Origin: Membranipora membranacea
Lineage: Eukaryota; Bryozoa; Gymnolaemata; Cheilostomatida; Membraniporidae
DNA: 64,000 nucleotides
Assembly: GCA_914767715.1 (NCBI GenBank)
Contig: OU612065.1
Coordinates: 20,522,001-20,586,000, forward strand
Direction: 5' to 3'
The notes under the pieces were generated by a model, which worked only from the letters and a program-made list of their open reading frames with translations, ran no database searches and was not told the origin of the DNA. How positions within the stretch are numbered: position 1 is the first letter of the stretch; every line of letters starts with the position of its first letter. This document shows positions 47,658-64,000 of the stretch, one piece after another. Both the position numbers and the translations under genes were made by a program.

Positions 47658-50600
47658 CTACCAAGATGAATACGAGAAATCGTCATCTCCAGTGAAAAGC
47701 ATGAAGAAGCCTAATATTGTGAGAAATACTACTGTGTTCCCAGCCATCACAAAACCAGCAGCTCCCCATTGGATCTAAACAAAGAAGGACTATACCATGT
47801 ATAAAGAAACAGGCTCTAATGAACAAACACCCGACAAAAGCAACTTATCGCACAACAGGATAGGCCCATATATTCATGAATAGTGGATGATGATCTAGCT
47901 AGATCACACTTTTAATAATCTCAGGACACATTCAAACAAAAGCAAAAGTTTAATTCTTGATATGTGGGCAACGATTACTGATTTTTCCTTTTCTCTTATT
48001 ACAGGATATCAAAATACGGTAGAAAATATTCATATATTACACATGCTGCAAAACTTGAGAGACTTACTACTGGTGCATGAAGAGGTGTGTGTGCTAGAAT
48101 CACAGGTAATCCATAAGCTGATACCACAATTATAGCAGTTATAAATAGACATATCTCATTAAGTAGACTGCTAGCTGAGTCCATCTCTGTGCGACGAGCT
48201 ACTAATGATGGTATTGGGCACAGCACATAACATATCAGTACAAACAAAGGATAATAGTTTCTACAAAGAGAAGAAATTCATTGTTTTGGAGTAGGCCTGG
48301 AGTAGTACTCATCAGAACAGAACTAATCATAAAACAATCTAAATTATAGCTGTAAAAAATTGAAAACAAATTCATATATCTCAGAGAAGAAAAGTTACGA
48401 CAAAAAACTGCCTCATCTCATTAGCTGCAGTTTTTCTCAATTTTTTGATGTTATTGAATGAATATGACCAGATACAATCTGATACAACCAGAGAGGATGG
48501 GAGAGGTACATCCCAACCTCCCTGCTGTTACAACCGAATATAAAATTTTATTGAAATAGTTGGGAGTTGCCCTCACACAAAGCCGGAATAGATAACTCCA
48601 CAAAGGTTAACGGTAATGAGGAAGCATCTAGTTTTAGCTTTATTTTTATTGAATTGAGTTCTACAACAATGTAATAAGAGAAGGTGTCTCTGGTTACTGA
48701 ATGTGACATAATGTAGTTTATGAGTCATTAATGTTCCGGAACAGATGACTAAGTGTTCAGGTAGCACATGTCATTCAGGATAATTAAGTACTCAGGTCTT
48801 GACAAGCTGGTCAAGACAGGCTTGTTGCCAGTATGGAGGAGAGAATTTCCAACTTACTTGTACGAATCCAGAGCACATCCTAATACTAGCAGTGTGATTC
48901 CAACTGATGCTAATAATGCCAAACCAACTATAGCTGCAAACAAAGAATGGAAACTTGTGAGGTGAGACTAAAGTTATATGTTTATTACTGTTCATATTTT
49001 GGTGATCTTCCATTAAGTCTCCCTGGAATAATCAAAATTAAAAGAGGAAGTCAGAATGTGGAGCTACTTTCTTACAGATCGTATAATCAATCAAGCCTCC
49101 AGAGCTCGCTTCAAGACTGAAAATTTCAAATCAAGCATGACAGGGCTATGTCATCATGATGACTAATTGTATGTTGTTGAGTCATGTTGTATGCCATATC
49201 TATACCATGTACTAAGTCACATGCTTATGTGGTGTTTTTTTCATCTAGAGCAACCCCGACATTTATAGAAAGGCTGAATACAATCATCCAGAATCATCTC
49301 ATACTGTTATGTACATATAAATATATAAAAAAATAATATATATTATATATATATATATATATTGATACAGTGTGTCAAAAATACCTCCATATTCATATTT
49401 GGTCGCATCAATCCTCAATAGTGAATAAATGTGTCCTAGATAGTAGTATGGAAGGAGATGAGAACTTTCCCTGTAGGGGAACCTTCTACTATATACAATA
49501 ATGACATCGTGTCTGTTGCATATTTTAAGGATTCAGTACACATGACATTAAAATTTAGTCTCACACTACTAACTGCTGGCAGATAGACTCTGAGATACTC
49601 TCTGTAACGTAGCGACAGGGCCATAAAGTGACAGGATTGATCCATTCACATCTTGCCTATTAAAGGTAACTTTTCCCGGAGCGGATGGGGTCACTTTTCT
49701 GTCTGAGCACATTTGGATTAATCCAAGCGCTATGGACAGCCAACCTGAAGCGATTGGTTGCACATGACCAAAGTGACCACACTAGCCAGCAAATCAAATG
49801 ATGGTAGGCCTACACATACATAGGTTTTTCATGACCAAAAATATTGGTTTTAGTATATCATAGTTTAGTATATAATGAGCAGCATTAGGCCTACTGGAAT
49901 CGGACAAAGCATACTGCAATGGTCGCCACATGACCTGTGAATGGTTCCACCGCGGTATACTGTATAGAAATTCCTGTCTTGAAGACATGAGAACTACTTC
50001 TTACAGACTATCCACTGTTGCCTTCAAACAGCCACCATAATTATCCCTTCCACCACCCTGACCAGGAATAATTAGTCTTCATTGAACTTCTGGTATTGCC
50101 CATATTTTGGCTCACCCACACAGAGCCCAAAGTTAGGATATGCAGTAGTCTTAGTTGAAGATACATGATATTGACCTAATTAAAAGATTAGACAACTGAA
50201 AGACTCACTTAGTAAGTACCTTGTTACTGCACTTCTAGTGAAGTCAAGTAAGTAAAGTATTTACCTTAGCTTAGTAGCAATCTGATTAATTTGTATGATA
50301 TAATTCTAAGATAATCTTAGTATTATAATAATAATAATAGTGTAAGCTAGCAAGGAGTTAGACTCCTTGGTATAAGTATATTTAATCATTTTATTATTGT
50401 ATGGTTGGGTCAAGGAGTAACATCTTGATTTGTTTGGTGTTGGACTAGGTTCAGGTAGTGATGGTTTGGTATAAGTATATTTAATCATTTCATTATTGTA
50501 TGGTTAGGTCAAGGAGTAACATCTTGAGAGTGTTTGGTGTTGGACTAGTTTCAGGTAGTGATGGTTTGTGGATAGGCAGGTGCCAGTGGGCGGTGTGACA

Positions 50601-50874
50601 GTGACAGCAGGGGGAATTTTGTTCTCTCTGGTTACTGGTGACAGTTGAGTGAGAGTGACTGTGTTGTGTGAGGAAACAGAATAAATGAGTGAGTTCTCTC
50701 ATAAACACACTGGAGAACCTAGGTAATTCTGTGAAAAAAATTATGGAACAGGGTTACAATGATAGGTGTCAACCATGAACTGGGGGAGTTAATTGGTGTT
50801 AATAATAGGGCAAATAATTGTGAAAAATTGAAGAAAAAGTATCTGTATTGTTTACCTCTTATTCCTGCCATCAT
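47658..50874 (-). CDS. LEPROT: LEPROT / Vps55-family membrane protein, complete
   Basis: Four exons: 50874-50856, 48933-48858, 48260-48068 and 47774-47658. They total 405 nt, giving 134 residues, against about 131 in vertebrate LEPROT/LEPROTL1. The family hallmarks are in order: MMAGIR start, [54 protein letters not shown] and the terminal TILGFF with an acidic GDDDFS and a C-terminal Trp. Four transmembrane segments are expected. The family acts in endosomes and Golgi, controlling sorting of receptors towards lysosome or vacuole (Vps55 in yeast). The start codon could be either of two adjacent ATGs; the upstream one is used here. The gene shares a divergent promoter with VCP. Confidence 0.95.
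49320..49365. repeat. AT-rich microsatellite
   Basis: A run of TA/AT dinucleotides in the first LEPROT intron; low-complexity only. Confidence 0.8.
50369..50568. repeat. 99-base tandem duplication
   Basis: GGTATAAGTATATTTAATCA starts both units (50369 and 50468). The copies differ by few bases (for example TGATTTG against TGAGAGTG). It lies in the first LEPROT intron. Confidence 0.85.
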
Positions 50875-51211
50875 CACATGAGTCAATGACGTTGTGCACA
50901 GTTTCCTGTAGTTTCCTTTTAATTTGAAACCTGCAGCAAGCCTACTCCATCTGACGTGTGATAAAATTTAAGCTTAATTAAGGAATCTGATAATTAACAA
51001 ATTTGAAAATGAAATTTTGATTAAATGAAGTGAAGTGAAATTAAGTGAAGTTTCACTTTCTATTCTGCAGATAGCATTTATTTTTTATAGCAGAAATCAA
51101 TGACGTGTCCGTTTATGCACTCTTCTTTCTTCATCAGCAAAGTTGAGAATTTCTTTCTGTCAAACAAACAAGTGTTAAATCCTCTCTAAAGACCTACAGT
51201 AAAGCAGCAAA
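50875..51211. promoter_or_regulatory. Bidirectional promoter of LEPROT and VCP
   Basis: Only 337 bases separate the two divergent start codons, so both 5' UTRs and core promoters must lie here. There is no obvious TATA box. Repeated AAGTGAA motifs (51026-51050) are followed by AGTTTCACTTTCT at 51049-51061, which fits the interferon-stimulated response element consensus. Whether it is functional is unknown. Confidence 0.7.
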
Positions 51212-57136
<5,925 letters not shown>

Positions 57137-57560
57137 GACTTGAAAAAAGTATTAGACCTTTGTAAAGTACCAGCCTCGTCAAGTTATGGTCGCTATCATC
57201 TCAGCAGAATCCGAGTCCGCGATGAGGGGATGAAATTCCGAGTGACATTTGGTTTGTTAGGGAAATTAAAGAGAGATGCCTTTCACTTAATTTAACAAGA
57301 CTCTGCTAGCAGGGTAGTAATGATAATTTAATCAGAAAATGTTTGTGATAGATGAAAAGTCCATAAAAAGATTCTATATAATAGCTGTGTAATATTATAT
57401 ATAAATACGTAAAAAAACTGTCTATACTATACAAAATCGCAATTGGCATTTTCAATTTCTTACATGTAGGATTTCACACGTCATGATCATTGTTTTCATT
57501 TCAAGTATTTATGGTTCATTATTGACCGCAATGCTGTTTGGCATTCAATATTATAGACCA

Positions 57561-57566
57561 AATAAA
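57561..57566 (+). promoter_or_regulatory. Candidate polyadenylation signal of VCP
   Basis: AATAAA about 425 bases after the VCP stop codon. Confidence 0.5.
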
Positions 57567-57798
57567 TACTAACTTATATTATTGTTATAAACTAAAATAC
57601 AATGAATGCTAAAACTCAACAGCCAGTCCTGGGAACATAGATGTAACCGATACAGCTTTCTGCTGATAACCTGATCCAAGTTATAGTTGTACAAAAGTCT
57701 TCTTCTGGTCATTGGTCACACAATTATCTAAATTCTGGTTAAATTGCTTTAGAAAAGCCCCTCTATGTGGCCCTATGTCAAACTGTTTACCTACTTCA

Positions 57799-57839
57799 AT
57801 GCAACCAGGGAGTTTGTATCCCAAACTCCCTGATGCAAC
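57799..57839. repeat. 27-base hairpin with 7-base direct repeats
   Basis: CAGGGAGTTTG at 57806 and CAAACTCCCTG ending at 57832 flank a 5-base centre. Exact ATGCAAC repeats lie at 57799-57805 and 57833-57839. The termini match the CAGGGAG family. Confidence 0.82.
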
Positions 57840-59220
57840 AAAATGATTGAGCGCATAAGCAAAATATGTGAGTTGTGCCCCCTATATTCTCTGAACATGT
57901 GCAACTTGCCATCCATTGTGTAGATCTCAATTGACTTGGGTGGTCTGCTTATAGCCTGTGTGGTCTAATAATCAGCTGAAGCACCTGCGGCTATACACAA
58001 CGCTAGTATATATGATTATTACAATGGATGGGCGGAGCTTACCACCCAACCTTTGTTTTCATAGCCCGAGAGTATTTCTTCCATCTAAGATTTGTTTGCC
58101 TCTATTTAGCTAGTAGAGAGAATGAGATTGTTCACTTTCATTTAGTTTTGCTTTTAATAAACTTAATTTAACACCATAAGGTCACAAGTAAAGCCAAAAA
58201 TCTCCAATTCATGCAATAAACATTCCAAGGATATCTAGGTGAGGTCTACACTCAGTCTTAAAATTATCTGTGAGACTGAGCTGAGGGCAGATATACACTT
58301 TGAACATTGCAGTGAGTGTAGTCAGTGTATTGCTCCCTGGTACAGTGGAGATTCACATCAGTGAGAGTCCAAAATCAGAGTAAAAGGGTAAGTGGTAAGT
58401 TCATAGTTTTACTAAGCATAGTTGTAGCAAAAAGTTTTGTCTTCACACCAGCAGTACATACTTGTGACAATTACCAATTGTGGGAATACCTAATCTTTCT
58501 TCTGGCTAGGTCTAGCTAGTACCTGACACTGTTTGGATGATACTGGCTAGGCTATGTAATGATCATAATCATGTGTCATCATGCTAGGTTAGAAAAATGA
58601 CCTGCCCTGCGATCAGTTGTAGTGTTAGGCAGTAGATCGCAGATCTCCATCTATGGTTGTACATTTAAAGAGCTGCAAACTGAGTGCCATAGCCATGTGA
58701 AACCCTGTATGTAATGTAAGGTAAGGTCTCATCTGCTTTTCTCCAGAAGTAACCAGGACAGTAGTTGGAGTATCTACTACAAGCCGACTATCTTTGAAGG
58801 ACAAGAGTCCTAATCACGTTTAACACAGCTGAGCTCCAATACAGTCTGTCAAATGCTGGCAAAGAAAATTGAAGCCTTGAAACCTTTATGGTAAGTTATT
58901 GAAGGTTCACCAATGGCCAGCACTTGATCACCCACCCTTCAAACAAAAAAAATTGCAAAAAAATTGCTAGTCCTGTCCTGGCCCTGTTTTGAGGGAATTT
59001 CCGAGTGTATTGAATATCAAATGTCCTTTTGCTATATATTGGCAGGTCTATGTTGGTCTAAGGTGGTCTAAGGTTCTAAGGTATTTGTAGAAAATGAATG
59101 CATAAACTTATAGCATTAACTGACAAGAATTATTCTCTTTACCATTAGCTGTACAAAATAGATCTGCGAAGCATAGCTGACGCGTCCAGCATGTAGACAT
59201 ATTTGGTGCAGCCTACAAAG

Positions 59221-62200
59221 ATGAGGGCATGGGCAAAAAGAGGCAAAACTGGAAATTCCGATCAGGTAAGCCATCATAGAGGCCATATCACCGCTCATGC
59301 TTGACCAACCAATATCGTGACATGAACTTGACTTTTTTACACTCATGCCAGGTTTCAAATAACATATTGTCAATGTTAATTATTTTGTTAATTGAATGTT
59401 GTTGAAAAGTTAAAATTAATTGCAATATTTCACACTTGATTTTAGGACGCTTCAGGTCCAGGTTATGACCCAGAACTACTCACTAGAACCAGCTGGGTGG
59501 ATGCAGCATATGCTTATAACCTCATTCAAAAGGTGAGATAGTGTTCATATCTAGTATGAATACCTCAATTCTGTTTTCGATTGGATCAGTCTGAGGTAAT
59601 AAGTGGCCTTTGACGAGCTTTGGTGCTTTCTTATTGCAGTAGCCATCCTATAGGTTATGTCCACCCTCTTTTTATTCCTGTTTCCAATTTTAGGGCAAGG
59701 TAACAGGTAACAAATGCTCGCTGCTAGTCAGAAGTCGCATACAGTCCCATCTTTATAAGCTGGGCTGTTTTATACAGCGACACTGTGGTAAAGTGCTTAT
59801 TCTCGGCATCATCTGCCTATGTCTGTGTGCTGTCGGCCTCAAAACTGCCACTATCGAGAGTGATATCAGCAATCTATGGGTTCAAGGTAGGATTTAGTTT
59901 GATACATGAAATCCAGCTTTAGCATGTGTAGCTGCTCACCAAAATACAGAAATTCCCTTTCCCTATGTGAAGCAGTTGGGTAGGTTGCAGAATATACACT
60001 TTTTCAATCGTAACCAGACAATGTTGGTGCCAAAACTTATTTTCCTTGTTCCATTAGAATGGTTTTGAGAATTAATTCCCAAGTCATCCAGTGGTAGTCG
60101 TAACAAACTCCAATTTTCATTCAGTATCTTGACTACGTGTCTCACATATAGCATACTATGTATCTTGCCACTTTTATCTCACAGAGGGTGGAAGATTGAG
60201 TAAGGAGTTGGAGTACACTGAGTCAGTATTAGGGGACGGTTATGGTTCATCTAGTCAGATTATAGTGCAAACACCTGGTGAGGAATCACAGTCTAAGAAT
60301 ATGCTAACCAAGGAGTCAATGCTTAGGCATCTACAAGCCGTCCTGTCAGCTACTCAGACGGAAGTTCATCTGTTTGATAAGTAAGTTTGTTGCTGCCATG
60401 ATATGGTTTCACTTTGAACGTCAGCATTTATATCTGTCTGAATTTGTAATTTGTTTCATATTGTAGGATAACAACTATCTTCAATGACCCGACATAGTTT
60501 TGTGGAAAGCGTTGATCGATTTTGATCAAAACACAATAAGATTTAATTGATGTAGCAAGTACCTGACTTTTTTGACTGTGAGAGCTACATTGTAGTCAAG
60601 ACGTGTTGGATACTGACTGATGGTCATTCCTAGACAGAAATTAATGTGATGTAATATTATATAAGTAATCTGGATTATAATATTACAATTTTTATGATCT
60701 TTGTTTCAGAGTATGGAGGCTAGAGGATATATGTTTCAAAGCTGCTTTTCCTACATTTGAAGACAATTTGATGGAAATGGTGTGTACCATAATCCACAGT
60801 TATGATAGTTCAATGATGTGAAGACTGAAATCATGAGTTTACCAGTTGCTTTATTATTTATTTATGTTTTATTATGCGTTGAAACGAAGCACACGGTTGT
60901 GGTGTAAAAGGGAGTTCTCTTGTTGGATCAAATTTTATTATTGCGTTTTATTTAACACTCATTTGTTTAGTGCGTGTGAACATCTCCCAATATCACCTTT
61001 TTTTCTCATTCAGATGCTTGAGAAGCTGTTGCCGTGTATAATAATATCACCACTGGATTGTTTCTGGGAAGGCAGTAAAGTTCTTGGACCTCGTAATCCA
61101 CTTGTGTTGTAAGTATTAGCATTGTAAGAACCATATTTATTGCATCAGGCACTTTCCATGTAAACTATAAATTCATATAGATAATCAACTTTATTCTAAC
61201 AATAACATATAAAACCATGCCTAGAAAATAGATAATATGCATAAATAAAGAAAAGGGTTGTTTCCCCTCACCATGCTAGTATACTGCTGAAACAAATATC
61301 AGAAGTAAATGAATTATTACGGTTGATTTGACTGCTCATCAGAACTTATCATGCGTAATTCCAGTTCAATATATTTCAGTACAGCTGTACTGCATATTTG
61401 TTTGTTAAATCTCAATCATATCCTTTATTGAGCTAAGGCAAAATATCCAGCTAGAACACTGATTTTTCAATTCGAGCTTCTGTTGCCTTTTTGACAGCGC
61501 CGCTCGGCAATGAATCAATTTGTTATTATTAAAGTTTTCAGCAACTTTTTTGTTAGAGTCCACCCTTTAGTTCATTGTTAAAAAAAATGATTGTTTTAAC
61601 TTAAATCCAGCTGCAATGGATGGTTTTTTGACACAATTATATCATCATGATGCAATGGGCAAATATGTTTGCATTACAATCATCATGGAAGTTTTTATAG
61701 GTTTTGAAGCCAGCTGGTCGAAGAAACTTATTATTAGAGTCAGATGACCATGAAATTAGATTTTAAGAATGGAGACAGGCTCTTAATATGTGGAATCATA
61801 TTATCATATTATCCTTGATATTATTCAATGACCGTTAATAAAAACGTCTGGCCACTTTCACCAACAACAAGTCAATTTATCATTAATTTCTAATGTCTAT
61901 TGGCAATTATCTACCCATAAACAAAGGCCCAGAAACTACTCTCTCTAGCCAAGTGGGAGTCAGTCCATTGACAAATGCAATCAAATTCTTTATGGCTAGT
62001 TTTGTTTTAGTTATAAAGTTTGACACTCGAGCTGAAAGGCCTCTACTCAATGTTTAATCATAAGTGATCACTTCATAATTAATTGGCTGCATGGGTGGCG
62101 GAGCGGCCATATGAATTGTGGCAAACAAAACGTTTTTATTTCGCAAACAAGAATTGAGCTACTGGTCATACTCATAGCATTATCATTCAGAACTAATTAA

Positions 62201-63679
62201 TAGAATTAATTAAAAGATCAAACTGTTTGTCAATGGTATTGTTGTTTGCCACACATGTACACTGTTTATTGAACCTCTTGTAGCATATATAAGGCGTACA
62301 CATGGCGTGTTCTATGTTTTGCAGACCCCCTACTTTTGGAATTGACCCAGTGAGCTGGAAGAATTTGAACCCAGAATTGTTAATTAGCACGCTCGAGAGC
62401 ACAATCGACTACAGGCTTGACGCAATCAAGGACACACTTAGAAGGGTAAATGTGTTTTCTTTTCCCATACTGATATTTATAGTTAATTGAGGTGCCCGAT
62501 AACAAATTCTATAAAACAATGTTACAATTTTTGGCCAAACACAATGTGTGGTCTGCGTTACTGACATGTTGGCGCTATGCCATTGTTTTCCCTGTCCACT
62601 TATACAATCAGGACCTCCCTGACCATTCATGGTTGCATGACTAATTATTCAACCTTCTATGCATAACGACAACAACATGCTTAAAAAAACTTCAAAAAAT
62701 TCCATAAACTCAAACAGCTCAATCACCTCTTAATCTTATCGAAAAGTAAAAAAGACAAGCCGACTTCAGCTATACAGCCACAATGGCCATCCATTCTTTT
62801 CCAATCTATTGGATGGGTACTAATAAGTGCTTCCAAATGCTGATATAGTTTATATTTTGCTGATGTTTACCATGGACATAATTATTATGGCCCATTGTGT
62901 CTATATCATATATTATATAGTATATTAAATTTTATGATGACTATTTTAGGCTGGGATTACATCTGGATACCAGAGAAAGACATGTCTCGACCCGTTTGAT
63001 CCTGAATGTCCTGTAGAAGCTCCTAACTACCGCTCTACTAATGAGAACACTTGGGACTCTGTAGCTCCTGTCCTCACAGATGGATGCTCAGGTTTCTCTG
63101 AGAGTTACATGCACTGGGAGCCTGATATGATTCTGGGAGGTTCGTTTGACTATATTTGCTACCGAATGGACTGGATGGATGGATAGGATTATGTAACAAC
63201 CAATTGTAAATGAATATTTTTTGAAGTTTCTATTTTTATTTTTCAACACACCCATTGGCATCTTTCAAATTTCTTTGTGGAAATGTTTTCAAATACATGG
63301 CAAAATGATATTTTAGTTTTTCTTCCAATTCATTCAATATTATATTCGCTTACAGGAATTAGTTGTAAACATTAAGAAAGAAGAGACAGAAGAATAACGT
63401 ATTTGGGCTGCTAGAAATCTCTGAATATCTAATTCAGAAAAAAAAATGTATGTCATGTCAATTCTGCGGTCATCTTTTTTTGTCATAAAATGTGTTTATA
63501 TTTGTTAAAATTTGTACGCAGGTATGATACACAACAGGAGTAACGTTTTAGTGTCAGCTGAAGCTGTTCAGACCATTGTTCAGCTGATGGGTGAGCAGGA
63601 GTTATATAACTATCACCAGGGAACCTTCGCTGTAAGCTCCATGGACTGGACTCAGGATAAAGCTAGGGAAATATTAGAG
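59221..63679 (+). CDS. PTCH: Patched, N-terminal part (nine exons, runs off window)
   Basis: Exons 59221-59265, 59446-59532, 59694-59886, 60185-60380, 60710-60779, 61014-61108, 62325-62445, 62950-63139 and 63522-63679 join in frame to 385 residues, and the gene continues to the right. The ATG at 59221 is inferred from an in-frame phase-0 first exon, so the first 15 residues are less certain. Recognisable Patched blocks are [16 protein letters not shown], the first membrane segment (GKVLILGII onward, then GLKTAT), [50 protein letters not shown] and [14 protein letters not shown]. This is TM1 plus most of extracellular domain 1. The sterol-sensing domain would follow. Patched is the RND-family sterol transporter and Hedgehog receptor that restrains Smoothened. 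The PLDCFWEG and DPECP blocks favour Patched over Dispatched or NPC1. Confidence 0.95.
61109..62324. other. Patched intron 6
   Basis: 1.2 kb between the PLDCFWEG exon and the next. No exon or repeat recognised. Confidence 0.6.
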
Positions 63680-64000
63680 GTAGATTAGAGAAGCCTTTTC
63701 ATTGTTTTTTTTTTCAGAATTAATTTTTATTGTTTAACTTAGCTTAAAAATGTGGAATATAGTGGCTTGATAATCTTTTGATCCAAGCCAAAAAAATGTT
63801 ATCCATCAACATCCCAATCAACTATATTTTCATCCTTACCTCTGCCAAATAATCGGCATTCTCAAAAGTTTGCACATTTAATTTCATATGAAATGCCACC
63901 CGGTTTTGTTATCATAACTCAAGTAGAATACCCGCCTCATGTGAGGTCCCGCTAAAAGCTTTGTGTTTGGTATAATATTTCTTTGTGGCTAGTAATTCTA

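Larger units (their letters stand above)
57137..59220. other. Intergenic region between VCP and Patched
   Basis: It holds the VCP 3' UTR, a micro-palindrome at 57799-57839 and the Patched 5' region. No other exon is supported; the frame at 58325-58519 has no recognisable domain. Confidence 0.6.

Noticed and set aside
59221-63679. NPC1 or Dispatched instead of Patched
   Set aside because: [18 protein letters not shown] and [12 protein letters not shown] are Patched-specific blocks in the correct order.

Overview
The window is AT-rich genomic DNA from an invertebrate animal. Every gene is split by spliceosomal introns with GT-AG borders, mostly 100-1000 bases long, and the products are animal-specific: fibrillar collagen, syndecan, Patched and CLCA. 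The fibrillar collagen has almost no N-propeptide, and a prokaryote-type DUF389 membrane protein is present. This suits an early-branching or marine invertebrate such as a sponge or cnidarian. I cannot name the species, and this placement is an inference.

Seven protein-coding genes can be modelled exon by exon. In all five complete models the summed coding length is an exact multiple of three. Layout: (1) 1-3226 (+), the 3' end of a CLCA-type gene. (2) 4842-19025 (-), a complete fibrillar procollagen of 25 coding exons and 1319 residues, with 337 uninterrupted Gly-X-Y triplets. (3) 22573-32646 (-), a complete 758-residue DUF389 multi-pass membrane protein of 17 coding exons. (4) 33179-33814 (+), a decayed LINE reverse transcriptase remnant. 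(5) 37024-45667 (+), a complete 299-residue syndecan with an unexpected thyroglobulin type-1-like module in its ectodomain. (6) 47658-50874 (-), a 134-residue LEPROT/Vps55 protein. (7) 51212-57136 (+), the p97/VCP AAA ATPase of 14 exons and 799 residues. (8) 59221-63679 (+), the first nine coding exons of Patched, which runs off the right edge.

The genes do not form a pathway in the operon sense. Collagen and syndecan are both cell-matrix proteins. LEPROT (endosome-to-vacuole sorting) and VCP (ubiquitin-dependent extraction) are housekeeping trafficking and proteostasis genes that share a head-to-head promoter of 337 bases.

Introns and intergenic DNA are rich in small inverted-repeat elements. 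These include TA-flanked MITEs (23444-23804 and 30562-31069), a TAA-flanked 937-base foldback element (42065-43001), two elements of about 111 bases with 8-9 base target duplications (5171-5281 and 43202-43313), a tRNA-derived SINE pair (26711-27256), and a set of ultra-short perfect palindromes of 18-38 bases. Four of those palindromes are flanked by exact 7-base direct repeats. The items I consider most worth following up are these micro-palindromes, the syndecan with a thyroglobulin module, the animal DUF389 gene, and the collagen C-propeptide that lacks both interchain cysteines.
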